Shown in pieces: positions 35,922-43,830 of a stretch of DNA of 64,000 bases (within the stretch, counting starts at the first letter, position 1; each line of letters begins with the position of its first letter). The stretch spans positions 1,183,501-1,247,500 of the forward strand of contig NZ_CP118108.1 of the NCBI RefSeq assembly GCF_028747985.1. Direction: 5' to 3'. The translations under genes were made by a program, and so were the position numbers. This stretch comes from Paenibacillus urinalis. GTDB taxonomy: Bacteria; Bacillota; Bacilli; Paenibacillales; Paenibacillaceae. A model generated the notes under the pieces. It ran no database searches and was not told the DNA's origin. It worked only from the letters and a program-made list of their open reading frames with translations.

Positions 35922-36006
35922 ATTTTTTTCGTGCAACCTTTGCGATCCATTAGCGTTATAGGTTTAACGTTAGTAATATCACTTCTTAAGCGAAGGGAGT
36001 GCAGAG

Positions 36007-36210
36007 GTGAAGAATGCTAGGCGAAGGGCTGGACATCGTCTCTTTTATACTTTGATTGGACTGGTGATTGTGTTTTTTATGATGACGGCAGGTATCCCTG
36101 CTCCATTCATTATCATAGGTATTATATTTATCATTGTGCAATTGCTTATATCACTAATAGTAAAGAAGCGGCCTCTCGACGATAGCAAGAGGAATAGCAG
36201 CGATAAGTAA
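36007..36210 (+). CDS. Small membrane protein (67 aa)
   Basis: GTG start behind GAAGGGAG. A basic N-terminus (MKNARRRAGHR) is followed by two hydrophobic stretches (about 13-29 and 34-52) and a polar basic tail (KKRPLDDSKRNSSDK). No family recognised. The charge layout fits a two-helix hairpin with both ends in the cytoplasm. It stands alone between an AraC regulator and an MFS transporter gene on the opposite strand. Confidence 0.55.
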   Translation: MKNARRRAGHRLFYTLIGLVIVFFMMTAGIPAPFIIIGIIFIIVQLLISLIVKKRPLDDSKRNSSDK

Positions 36211-36295
36211 CAAAGGCGAAATAACAGAGCGGGAATATCATAAACAGAGGGAATGGCATAAGCCATTTTCTATTACAGCATGGTTGCGGCCCGCA

Positions 36296-36330
36296 GAATT
36301 AAAAGCGCCCGGGATGATTCCCGAGCGCTC
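36296..36330 (-). terminator. Terminator of the MFS transporter gene
   Basis: Arms AGCGCCCGGGA (36304-36314) and TCCCGAGCGCT (36319-36329), one mismatch. On the minus strand the stem is followed by TTTTAATTCT. Confidence 0.7.
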
Positions 36331-36362
36331 TGCTACGTTACATATACAATTCTAGTATTTCC

Positions 36363-37631
36363 TTAGGAGGCGGGATGATCCGTCCAGGAGGCGAGACGTT
36401 TATCGGTTGGCAATAGGAAGGTGAGAATACCCAGCAGCGGCATGAAGCTGCAGACGAACATCACCGTGTGAATTCCTGCTGCGTCGATCCAGTTGCCAAG
36501 TACCAGTGAGCCAAGTCCACCGAGTCCAAAGGCAAGACCTGTGATCATGCCGGATACGGTACCGATCTTGCCGGGTACGAGCATTTGGGCATAGACGACG
36601 GTTACGGAGAAGCTGGACAGCATGATAAATCCGATGATCGTCAGCAGTACCCCTGTCCAGAACAGATTCGCATAGGGCAGAATCAGTGCAAGCGGAGAGG
36701 CCAGCGCCATAGACGCCAGAATGACATTACGCTTACCGAAACGGTCAGCCAGCGGACCGCCCAGGAAGGTACCCACTGCACCTGCTCCCAGGAACAAGAA
36801 AATAAAAATCTGTGCATCTTCCGTCGAAAGCGTAAAGGCATCCTTCAGGAAGAAGGCATAGTAGCTGCCGATCGATGAGATATACCAAGACCGTACAAAT
36901 ACGAGCAGAACCAGGACGACAAAGGCGTACATAATCTTGTTCTTCACTGCTGGATTTATGACACCGGCATTGGCCTTTTTCTTGGCGTAGCCTGCACTTC
37001 GAAGGGTTCTTCCGTACCATCTTGCGATGTAGATCTGAACGGCGATACCGACCGCCGCCAGAGCGGCGAAGCCAAGTGAGCCCATGAGACCAAAAGGAAT
37101 GAACACCCAGCGGGTTAGAAGCGGTGCCAGTGACTGGCCCGCGTTACCTCCAACCTGAAAGATGGATTGTGCCAAACCGCGGCGATTGCCTGCCGCCATA
37201 TGGGATACTTTGGAGCCCTCGGGATGGAAGGCGGCCGAGCCTAATCCGACCATAATTACCGCAAGCAGAATCGCCAGATAACTATTGGCAAAGGCGAGGA
37301 AGATCATGCCTGAGCAGGTAAAAGCCATACCGATCGGAAGCAGCGCCGGCGTTGGCCGTTTATCGGAGAAATAACCTACGACCGGCTGCATGATCGAAGC
37401 GGTGATATTCAGGGCGAATGCGATCCACCCCATCTGGCTGTAGCTGATCCCCATGTTGTCCTGCAGCACTGGAAAGATCGCGGGAATGACGGATTGCACC
37501 GAATCATTGAGCAGATGCACAAGACCAATGGCAATCAGAATAGGGAAAATGGTAGTCTGCGGATCACTGCCCGGACGCGGCAGCAGCCGGGCGCCAGAAC
37601 CGCCGGCTTTAGTTAATGAATTGAGTGACAT
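36363..37631 (-). CDS. MFS transporter, fosmidomycin-resistance (Fsr) type
   Basis: 422 residues from the ATG at 37631 (AAAGGAG upstream); a longer reading to 37748 has no ribosome site. Twelve helices. Fsr-type features are HLLNDSVQSVIPAIFPVL in helix one, YFSDKRPTP (motif A) after helix two, GLGSAAFHPEGSKVSHMAAG, and QVGGNAGQSLAPLL. The second-half motif A reads GGPLADRFGKR. The family exports fosmidomycin and some other small molecules; the natural substrate here is unknown. It stands alone between two terminators. Confidence 0.9.
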   Translation of the reverse strand: MSLNSLTKAGGSGARLLPRPGSDPQTTIFPILIAIGLVHLLNDSVQSVIPAIFPVLQDNMGISYSQMGWIAFALNITASIMQPVVGYFSDKRPTPALLPIGMAFTCSGMIFLAFANSYLAILLAVIMVGLGSAAFHPEGSKVSHMAAGNRRGLAQSIFQVGGNAGQSLAPLLTRWVFIPFGLMGSLGFAALAAVGIAVQIYIARWYGRTLRSAGYAKKKANAGVINPAVKNKIMYAFVVLVLLVFVRSWYISSIGSYYAFFLKDAFTLSTEDAQIFIFLFLGAGAVGTFLGGPLADRFGKRNVILASMALASPLALILPYANLFWTGVLLTIIGFIMLSSFSVTVVYAQMLVPGKIGTVSGMITGLAFGLGGLGSLVLGNWIDAAGIHTVMFVCSFMPLLGILTFLLPTDKRLASWTDHPAS

Positions 37632-37787
37632 GTGATGGTCTCCTTTGAGGTACAGGGAAGACAGGATGAGGTGTAATGGACGCCAACCATCCCCTGCATA
37701 GTTAAATGAACAACCGTAAGCATCTAAGATCCTCTCATCATATGGCAAAAATTACGTAACCTGCAATGCCCGAATAACGGTAAATAG

Positions 37788-37824
37788 CAAAAGGAGCCGC
37801 TTCACTGCAAAGTGAAACGGCTCC
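37788..37824 (-). terminator. Terminator of queF
   Basis: GGAGCCGCTTCACT (37793-37806) and AGTGAAACGGCTCC (37811-37824) with loop GCAA and one mismatch; TTTT follows on the minus strand. Confidence 0.8.
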
Positions 37825-37850
37825 ATACACCGGTTAGCTTGGAATCTCGA

Positions 37851-38348
37851 TTAACGGTTATCGATTTTCTCCGGGTACATATCGTGCTGGAACAAGCGCT
37901 GCGTAGCCAGCTCCTCATACTTGGTTCCCGGACGACCATAGTTACAGTATGGATCGATGGAAATTCCGCCTCTTGGCGTAAATTTACCCCATACCTCAAT
38001 GTAACGCGGGTCCATTAGCTTGATGAGATCGTTCATGATAATGTTGACTACGTCCTCATGGAAATCTCCATGATTGCGGAAGCTGAACAGATACAGCTTC
38101 AGCGATTTGCTCTCGACCATTTTAATGTCTGGAATGTAGCTGATATAGATGGTCGCAAAGTCCGGCTGTCCGGTAATCGGGCACAGGCTTGTGAACTCCG
38201 GGCTGTTGAATTTCACGAAGTAGTCTCGGTAAGGATGCTTGTTATCGAAGGTCTCCAGGATGTCAGGGTCATATTCGAAATTGTATTTTGTTCCTTGGTT
38301 GCCAAGCAGGGTAATATCCTGCAGTTCATCGGATTGGCGTCCGGCCAT
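37851..38348 (-). CDS. queF: NADPH-dependent 7-cyano-7-deazaguanine reductase QueF
   Basis: 165 residues when started at the ATG at 38348, exactly the length of Bacillus QueF; two earlier in-frame ATGs are too close to the AAGGAG. It shows active-site Cys56 in [10 protein letters not shown], the following [11 protein letters not shown], the QueF-specific ESKSLKLYL, and [10 protein letters not shown] with the catalytic Asp/His region. It reduces preQ0 to preQ1 in queuosine synthesis in the cytoplasm. It is the last queuosine gene here, separated from queE by 283 bases that carry a direct repeat, so it may be co-transcribed or have its own promoter. Confidence 0.96.
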   Translation of the reverse strand: MAGRQSDELQDITLLGNQGTKYNFEYDPDILETFDNKHPYRDYFVKFNSPEFTSLCPITGQPDFATIYISYIPDIKMVESKSLKLYLFSFRNHGDFHEDVVNIIMNDLIKLMDPRYIEVWGKFTPRGGISIDPYCNYGRPGTKYEELATQRLFQHDMYPEKIDNR

Positions 38349-38390
38349 TGTCATCATTCTCCTTGGGTGCGGAACAATTTATCGAGGAAA

Positions 38391-38463
38391 AGCGTTCGGT
38401 TTTTGGCTGAATCACTCCGGTTGACTGCGTCAAAAGTCGTTCTTCATCCAAAAACCTCACTGC
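38391..38463. repeat. Direct repeat, copy 1, between queE and queF
   Basis: Begins AGCGTTCGGT and contains GAATCACTCCGGTTGACTGC and CATCCAAAAACCTCACTGC. About 90% identical to copy 2 at 38547, with 83 bases between them. No coding or terminator signal inside. Confidence 0.8.
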
Positions 38464-38546
38464 ATATACTGAAAATTGCTCCGCATTTATTATTGTGTGC
38501 TAGTGGGCACTGCTCGCCGATATTAGGCTCGCTGGCCCGATGTAGA

Positions 38547-38617
38547 AGCGTTCGGTCAATGGTGAATCACTCCGGTTGACTGCGTCAAAAGTCGTACTTC
38601 ATCCAAAACCTCACTGC
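38547..38617. repeat. Direct repeat, copy 2, between queE and queF
   Basis: Second copy, same orientation, shortened by two bases and with a few changes (GGTCAATGGTGAATCAC instead of GGTTTTTGGCTGAATCAC). Confidence 0.8.
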
Positions 38618-38631
38618 TGTAATAGGTGACG

Positions 38632-39411
38632 CTAAACTCCACGCTTATTACCCCACACTAGCGTGTGCAGCTGTGGAAGCACCCTCACCTCATTCATATC
38701 AGGCAGCTCCATCGTTCGGTCGATCAGCCACTCATATCGATGCAGCAGGGAAGAGGCGTGGTTCTCTACATCACCTGTGGTCACATCCGGGTTACCTGTT
38801 TGCAAGTACATGGATACTTCCGGATAGCGCTTATGCACTTCACGTGCATACTCCAGATCCTGTTCATCAAATATGACGACTTTCAGGCTGTAAGCTTTGT
38901 CACTCGTACGGTTTGCAAGCCGCTGAACGATCTCATCAAGCTTCTGCCAATCGGTTGTCATTCCTGAGCTTGGCGGCTTCGGAGATAATGTGACTTCACT
39001 GATATCCATCAGCCAGTCCTGCCACTTGGAGCCTTGAGTCTCGACAGCTGTTCGAATGCCTCTAGCTTGCAGCAGCTTCACGAGCTCTCCCATCTGAGGC
39101 AGTAAGGCCGGATTCCCTCCGGAGATCGTCACGTGGGAGAAACGGTTACCGCCAATGGTGGTCAGCTCACTCCAGATGTCCTCGCTGCTCAGCAGACGAA
39201 TCTGATCCTTGGCACTGCCATCCCAGGTAAACGCCGAATCACACCATGAGCAGCGGTAATCACAACCGGCGGTTCTGACGAACATCGTTTTCTGCCCGAT
39301 GACCATCCCTTCTCCTTGAACGGTAGGGCCAAAGATTTCGAGTACAGGGATCGGACGATGAGCCGGAGCTGTCCGCTCGGCCGAAGCTGATGATAAATCT
39401 GTGCTACTCAT
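38632..39411 (-). CDS. queE: 7-carboxy-7-deazaguanine synthase QueE (radical SAM)
   Basis: 259 residues from the ATG at 39411, which overlaps the end of queD. The radical-SAM cluster motif is CDYRCSWC, preceded by the QueE-specific EIFGPTVQGEGMVIGQKTMFVRTAG. SGGNPAL (the GGE-type motif) and VETQGS follow. It converts 6-carboxytetrahydropterin to 7-carboxy-7-deazaguanine. The cysteine spacing is CX3CX2C as in the canonical family. It is third in the queC-queD-queE order. Confidence 0.95.
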   Translation of the reverse strand: MSSTDLSSASAERTAPAHRPIPVLEIFGPTVQGEGMVIGQKTMFVRTAGCDYRCSWCDSAFTWDGSAKDQIRLLSSEDIWSELTTIGGNRFSHVTISGGNPALLPQMGELVKLLQARGIRTAVETQGSKWQDWLMDISEVTLSPKPPSSGMTTDWQKLDEIVQRLANRTSDKAYSLKVVIFDEQDLEYAREVHKRYPEVSMYLQTGNPDVTTGDVENHASSLLHRYEWLIDRTMELPDMNEVRVLPQLHTLVWGNKRGV

Positions 39412-39898
39412 CAAGCATCCACTCCCGTCTGACTTCCGCATAGCTGGTCGGTGTCTCGAATAATCTCACAAATTCGGTCCGTCCACCTTCGATTTGTGTT
39501 TTGTACGGCTCACTCTGAAGCGCAGCTTCCATTTGTTCATAGATCCAGACCACCATATTTTCCGCCGTTGTATTCATGGCCGGCAGTGTTTCGTTCAAAT
39601 ATTGATGATCGAGATAGCCTTCAATTTGTGTCTTCCAAATTTCTTTGACATCTCCAAAGTCCACGGTGATTCCCGTCTCTCCAGGAATACCGCTGATACC
39701 GAAGACGACTTTATAGGTATGGCCATGCAGGTTCTTGCATTTTCCCTCATAGCAGTGCAGATGATGCGCCGCGTCAAAGGTAAACTCCTTGCTGACAAGG
39801 ACCCGCTTCCGGTGATAGCGGAGCTGCTCTTGCTGAATGTCCTCACCTATACGCTGCAGCCGTTCTACAATCCGAAATGTGCCGGGTTCTGGTCTCAT
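39404..39898 (-). CDS. queD: 6-carboxytetrahydropterin synthase QueD
   Basis: 164 residues. Zinc ligands are in FDAAHHL (one His) and NLHGHTYKV (two His), with catalytic Cys in YEGKCKNLHGH and a conserved TAENMVVWIYE. It turns 7,8-dihydroneopterin triphosphate into 6-carboxytetrahydropterin. A ~30-residue N-terminal extension precedes the core (VSKEFTFDAAHH). The ATG overlaps the TGA of queC, so the two are translationally coupled. Confidence 0.95.
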   Translation of the reverse strand: MRPEPGTFRIVERLQRIGEDIQQEQLRYHRKRVLVSKEFTFDAAHHLHCYEGKCKNLHGHTYKVVFGISGIPGETGITVDFGDVKEIWKTQIEGYLDHQYLNETLPAMNTTAENMVVWIYEQMEAALQSEPYKTQIEGGRTEFVRLFETPTSYAEVRREWMLDE

Positions 39899-40560
39899 CA
39901 CTTTGCACCGCCTCGTTCAGTCAAATATTCATCAAGTCCTGCTTGGCGCAGCTTGCAGGCAGGACATTCTCCGCAGCCGCTACCTATAACGCCGTTGTAG
40001 CAGGTCAATGTACGCTCGCGTACATAATCAAATGCACCCAGCTCATCCGATAGCGCCCATGTTTCGGCTTTGTTCAGCCACATGAGCGGCGTATGAATGA
40101 CAAACTCATAGTCCATCGCCAGATTGAGCGTGACGTTCAGCGATTTGACGAACACATCACGGCAATCCGGATAGCCGCTGAAATCCGTTTCGCATACGCC
40201 TGTAATTATATGACGTGCGCCTTTTTGCTTCGCCATTACTGCCGCGAAGCTCAGGAAGAGATGATTTCGGCCGTCTACAAAAGTACTCGGCAGCTGTCCC
40301 TCTTCCTGTGTAATCTCAATGTCACTGCGTGTAAGTGCATTCGGCGAGAGCTGGTTCAACAGGCTCATATCAAGCACGGTTTGCTCTACATCAAGATCGC
40401 GGGCGATCTCGGCAGCTACCTCGATCTCCAGCTTGTGCCGCTGTCCGTAGTCAAAGGTAACGACCTCCACTTCAGCAAAATGCTTCTTCGCCCAGAACAG
40501 GCAGGTCGTGCTATCTTGACCGCCGCTGAATACGACGATTGCTTTTTCATTTTTAAACAT
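39898..40560 (-). CDS. queC: 7-cyano-7-deazaguanine synthase QueC
   Basis: 220 residues. The ATP pyrophosphatase loop is [16 protein letters not shown] near residue 9. C-terminal zinc ligands are in [19 protein letters not shown] (four Cys). It makes preQ0 from 7-carboxy-7-deazaguanine, ammonia and ATP. First gene of queCDE. The ribosome site GGAGAGG lies inside the 3' arm of a terminator-like hairpin, and a preQ1-I aptamer sits 260 bases upstream, so the operon is under riboswitch control. Confidence 0.96.
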   Translation of the reverse strand: MFKNEKAIVVFSGGQDSTTCLFWAKKHFAEVEVVTFDYGQRHKLEIEVAAEIARDLDVEQTVLDMSLLNQLSPNALTRSDIEITQEEGQLPSTFVDGRNHLFLSFAAVMAKQKGARHIITGVCETDFSGYPDCRDVFVKSLNVTLNLAMDYEFVIHTPLMWLNKAETWALSDELGAFDYVRERTLTCYNGVIGSGCGECPACKLRQAGLDEYLTERGGAK

Positions 40561-40633
40561 AAAAAAACCTCTCCATCTTCTAGAATTTGCGTGCCGTAAA
40601 TACAGTACGCTTCAAAGGAAGAAAAGAGAGGTT
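40559..40633 (-). terminator. Expression-platform hairpin at the queC start
   Basis: On the minus strand AACCTCTC (40626-40633) pairs with GAGAGGTT (40566-40573). An inner TCTTC/GAAGA helix extends it and T7 follows, running straight into the ATG of queC. The 3' arm contains the ribosome site, so the hairpin could both end transcription and block translation. Confidence 0.6.
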
Positions 40634-40646
40634 CCCTAACTCGTTC

Positions 40647-40680
40647 AACAAAAAACAGGCCTCTGCTCTATGGGCAGGGC
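40647..40680 (-). terminator. Second terminator-like hairpin in the queC leader
   Basis: Minus strand GCCCTGC (40674-40680) pairs with GCAGAGGC (40659-40666), one bulged A, then CTGTTTTTTG. It lies between the aptamer and the queC-proximal hairpin. Confidence 0.45.
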
Positions 40681-40818
40681 TCATATATAGATTGACGTTT
40701 CAAGATGACAGGCATAAGAAAAAAACAATCCAGGGTAGCTCTAACCAAGCTGTATTACAGCAATCAGTCAGGTTACAGGCCCAGACAGTAAATTTAAAGT
40801 TCATCTTTGACAATCTGT

Positions 40819-40854
40819 ATAGTTTTTTATAGAGGGAGTTCGCGAACCTCTCCC
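40819..40854 (-). promoter_or_regulatory. preQ1-I riboswitch aptamer
   Basis: Minus strand AGAGG-TTCGCGAACTC-CCTCT followed by ATAAAAAACTA. This matches the preQ1-I class: P1 stem AGAGG/CCTCT, a short C/A loop, and an A-rich tail that folds back into the loop. It precedes queCDE, the class's standard target. The aptamer arm GAGAGGTT (minus strand) is identical to the 3' arm of the hairpin at 40566. Confidence 0.88.
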
Positions 40855-40974
40855 ATGGATCTCATCCATGGATTTCAATTTTCAGTTGTCATATGAGCTG
40901 ATCATAACAAAAGTTCCAGTAAGTATTATATCAGAAAAAACGAACATTAGAAGCTATTTTTCGTTATCCACATT

Positions 40975-41679
40975 TTACTTAATCCACACATTGCCAAAGG
41001 GCAGCATTTCACGCATCAAGCGCTTAAAGAAGCCTTCATCATTAATATCGTTCTCCAGCTTCTGATTCTCCCGGCCGGCCTGGAACAGAACGGTTCCGTG
41101 ACCGGTCATCTTCCAGTGGTAGTTCATATGCTGACTGGCAAGGTGATTGCCGTACACCGTGAGCTCAAGCTTCGCATTCTCCGGATAGGCAATGATGCTG
41201 CCTGCATCCACATATAACGGAGCGGTTGGATGAAGCTCTTGTTCACAGACCTGTCCTTGGGTCAGGATCCCGATCGTACCTTTGCCGGAAAATTTCATCT
41301 TGATCGCATCCCGGGTAATGAGCATGTTCTTCAGCTTGAGAATGCGGGTCTGCATTTCAATTCCATCGCTATAAAATAGTAAATGCCGAAAATCGTACAG
41401 CAGATCGCTGTGCTCATCCAGGTCGATTCTTTTCATCGTAATACCCGGAGGGAGGGCACATACAAACTGGCAAGGCCCGCTCATTTCAGAGCGGATCAGC
41501 TTTCTTTTGCGGTACATGCCCTGGATGTTCGTCAAACGATCGTTCCGACCGCTTGAGGGCCCCCGATAGGCAACGATTTGCTGAGGGTGAAGGATATGAA
41601 TCTTGTCTTGCTCCGTCAGTGAAAAGGTTGCTGCTTGACCGGACATACCCGGCGCATCCATACTTTGTGAGATTTGCAT
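40975..41679 (-). CDS. AIM24-family protein
   Basis: 234 residues, beta-rich, no signal peptide. The pattern SGPCQFVCALPPGITMKRIDLDEHSDLLYDFRHLLFYSDGIEMQT...KMKFSGKGTIGILTQGQVCEQELHPTAPLYVDAGSIIAYPENAKLEL fits the AIM24/TRAP-like beta-barrel family (PF01987), including the GSIIAY turn. Family function in bacteria is not established. Polar C-terminus (ENQKLENDINDEG, then a hydrophobic tail). Transcribed alone on the minus strand; its stop lies 120 bases from the queC aptamer. Confidence 0.82.
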   Translation of the reverse strand: MQISQSMDAPGMSGQAATFSLTEQDKIHILHPQQIVAYRGPSSGRNDRLTNIQGMYRKRKLIRSEMSGPCQFVCALPPGITMKRIDLDEHSDLLYDFRHLLFYSDGIEMQTRILKLKNMLITRDAIKMKFSGKGTIGILTQGQVCEQELHPTAPLYVDAGSIIAYPENAKLELTVYGNHLASQHMNYHWKMTGHGTVLFQAGRENQKLENDINDEGFFKRLMREMLPFGNVWIK

Positions 41680-41742
41680 TGATCGAGATAATCTCCTCTA
41701 ATCGATTGATTGTCATTGTGTGCACTGTAATCCTGGCGGGAT

Positions 41743-42183
41743 CTAGTGTCTTGAAGCTCGGCGCATGCGGAACCGAATCACTCGGATGAACACAAAATAC
41801 CCGATAATGAGCAGGACGCCCACAATCGCCGTATTGATAACTTTCTGCTGCGCAGCCTTACGATCAGCCTCGGCCTGCTGCATCTGTGAAACCAGCTGAT
41901 TCAGATTGGCATTCTGCTTCATGAGCTCCTCATTCTGCTGAATCAGGTCTTCGTTTCTCTCCTGGAAGGCCTCCATGTTTTGTTTGGCGCTGTTCAGCTC
42001 ATTCATCGTCTGCTCATAGCTTTGCTGCAATTGATTGACTTCCTCAGGGAGCTTAGAGTACTGCTCGTAACCGTTATATAGATTCTCCCAAAAGCCCGCA
42101 TGTGTTCGGGCATCAGATATGAATAGTGTGATACTGTATAGGACCATTGTGAGAAGTGACAGCTTCATTCCTGTATTTCTCAT
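41743..42183 (-). CDS. Membrane-anchored coiled-coil protein
   Basis: 146 residues. An N-terminal hydrophobic segment (MKLSLLTMVLYSITLFIS) could be a signal anchor. A long coiled coil (about 40-112: LPEEVNQLQQSYEQTMNELNSAKQNMEAFQERNEDLIQQNEELMKQNANLNQLVSQMQ) and a second hydrophobic helix (about 118-136) precede a very basic tail (RVIRFRMRRASRH). No known family. The layout suggests an extracellular coiled-coil arm between membrane segments. Lies 60 bases upstream of the AIM24-family gene on the same strand. Confidence 0.65.
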   Translation of the reverse strand: MRNTGMKLSLLTMVLYSITLFISDARTHAGFWENLYNGYEQYSKLPEEVNQLQQSYEQTMNELNSAKQNMEAFQERNEDLIQQNEELMKQNANLNQLVSQMQQAEADRKAAQQKVINTAIVGVLLIIGYFVFIRVIRFRMRRASRH

Positions 42184-42328
42184 CCAATCACCACCTTATT
42201 TTCAGAGTACATACAAGTGGTTGTTACCCGTTGTGAGTCTAGCGAAATCTGTTATTTTATACGAGATTTTCTTTTTAATTGTTTCATATTTCCCCATCGT
42301 TTGCTAATGAAAAGTTTGTAATGTTCTT

Positions 42329-42354
42329 GTTTAATCTTGTGATTAAGAGGGTAA
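42329..42354 (+). promoter_or_regulatory. Sigma-B-like promoter
   Basis: GTTTAA (42329-42334), 14 bases, GGGTAA (42349-42354): one mismatch to the general-stress consensus GTTTAA-N12-14-GGGTAT. Lies about 125 bases before the 51-residue gene. The rest of 42184-42480 shows no gene. Confidence 0.4.
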
Positions 42355-42480
42355 GTAGAAGAAGGAACGGCACGAACGCTCAGCTCATCACCATCGATTG
42401 AATGATTTCCTAATGATATGAATCGAAACAACATATATAACAAATGAGAACGTAAGGATAATAGAAGGAGAACGATAACA

Positions 42481-42636
42481 ATGATGAACAATCAAATGGA
42501 AAAAGAAGTACACAAGACGATTATGATTACAGTAAATGGAAAACCGGTAGGAAGCGGATATGTATTCGACGGCTATACACTTGCTCCCATTGATCACGAG
42601 CGATTGAATACCGAAGATAAAGTATTGGCCGTCTAA
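42481..42636 (+). CDS. Small conserved-looking protein (51 aa)
   Basis: Too short for the usual length cut-off but well supported. AAGGAG lies nine bases before an ATGATG start, coding composition is normal, and a terminator follows. The product MMNNQMEKEVHKTIMITV continues with NGKPVGSGYVFDGYTLAPID, a beta-rich fold ending in EDKVLAV. The NGKPVG...GYVFDG motif resembles a small beta hairpin seen in phage or copper-amine-oxidase-like short proteins, but I do not recognise a family. Function unknown. Confidence 0.6.
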   Translation: MMNNQMEKEVHKTIMITVNGKPVGSGYVFDGYTLAPIDHERLNTEDKVLAV

Positions 42637-42662
42637 ACGACACATATGAATTCACTCATTAT

Positions 42663-42695
42663 AACCACTGATCTTGGAGATTGGTGGTTTTTTTG
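42663..42695 (+). terminator. Terminator of the 51-residue gene
   Basis: AACCACTGATCT and AGATTGGTGGTT pair over 12 positions including two G-T wobbles around loop TGG, followed by T7. Confidence 0.85.
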
Positions 42696-42744
42696 TCGTT
42701 TTGAGTCGAATTTACAAAGCCGAATCGCGTAAAGTCACATTTTT

Positions 42745-42774
42745 TTGCAATATTTTGTACCGAACATATGTTCC
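42745..42774 (+). promoter_or_regulatory. LexA (SOS) box over a promoter
   Basis: CGAACATATGTTCC (42761-42774) matches the Bacillus LexA consensus CGAACRNRYGTTYC at every position. It overlaps a predicted -10 (TATGTT, 42767-42772), 16 bases from TTGCAA (42745-42750). Transcription would begin near 42779, about 57 bases before the next gene. Confidence 0.75.
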
Positions 42775-42835
42775 GTGACAATCAGTTGTCGATTTGAACT
42801 GTTAGTATTAAGAAAAGCCTTACAGGGGAGGAGAA

Positions 42836-43600
42836 ATGATGAGTTCGATATTGGACGTATTTTGCACCTGGAATCGTGAAGTAATTTCTGTCTCTGGAGA
42901 AAACTCACTGTATTTGCTGATGGAGTGGCGCAGCGGTCCTCCTGCCAAGAGACAATCCAAGCTCACGCCCAAGCTCTTATATCGTGATGTAGAGCTGCTG
43001 CTTAAGCCGGAAGACGGGGTCATTATCAGAGCCGTACACGGAGCAAGAGCGAAGGAAACGGATGCAGGCTGGGTCTTGCAAATGGGAAGCGCTTATAAAG
43101 GAAAAACCAAAACATTACTGCTTGAGCTGGGAGTATCTTCACAGTCTGCCGGTAAAAAATCAGTATGCTCCGCCTACTGGAGTGCCTTCAAATCGAAACA
43201 GGAACAGCGCGTTCTCTTGCGCAGGGAGCAGATCTATCTGCAAATTTCAGCTCACTTGGGACTTATGAACAAGCAGCCTGATCCGAGAGTTCAAAAACAT
43301 GTCAAGCTGAGCGAGACGACGGGAATCATGAAGCAGGCACTTCGCGCTTTTGAAAGAGGAAGAACAGAAGAAGGCTGCGAAATCATTAAGCGGCATACCG
43401 ATGAACTGCTGATTATGGCTGTTAGATCGGGAGATTTAGAATATTACCGCGAAGCTCAGATTCTGATTCAGTTAGGCGAATATTATCAAATGACATATGA
43501 GAAATTAAATGATGAACATAGCGACACAGTCAGAGAATCATCCGGTACCTATTATCTTGAAGAAGATGATGAAGATTTCATAGAGAAGCAAGCTAAATAA
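42836..43600 (+). CDS. Putative SOS-controlled protein with a VWA-accessory-like fold
   Basis: 254 residues, no signal peptide or membrane segment. The first ~115 residues look like a beta sandwich (REVISVSGENSLYLLMEW, DVELLLKPEDGVIIRAVHG, WVLQMGSAYKGKTKTLLLEL), like the segment after the VWA domain in some VWA proteins. No metal-binding DxSxS motif is present, so the VWA domain itself is absent. The rest is helical with charged patches (QEQRVLLRREQIYLQISAHL, ALRAFERGRTEEGCEIIKRH), ending in an acidic tail (EEDDEDF). GGAGGAG precedes the ATG. A LexA box covers its promoter, so DNA damage probably induces it. Function unknown. Confidence 0.65.
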   Translation: MMSSILDVFCTWNREVISVSGENSLYLLMEWRSGPPAKRQSKLTPKLLYRDVELLLKPEDGVIIRAVHGARAKETDAGWVLQMGSAYKGKTKTLLLELGVSSQSAGKKSVCSAYWSAFKSKQEQRVLLRREQIYLQISAHLGLMNKQPDPRVQKHVKLSETTGIMKQALRAFERGRTEEGCEIIKRHTDELLIMAVRSGDLEYYREAQILIQLGEYYQMTYEKLNDEHSDTVRESSGTYYLEEDDEDFIEKQAK

Positions 43601-43830
43601 TGAATTCGAACACGAACAATATAGAGAAAGATCATCCGTTGTCTGCAGCGTTTATTATCGTATGAAGTTATACATAATGAAATAAAGGGTAATAACCGAT
43701 ATAAGTCTAAAGCACTATGTTAAAGGATGACGATAAGGATATCACTAGATAGAATGGACTATATGAATATAGGTCTATAGCACATGAGTTCATTTTAAAA
43801 TGTTAAGTTTATCGTTGTAGGAGGATACGC

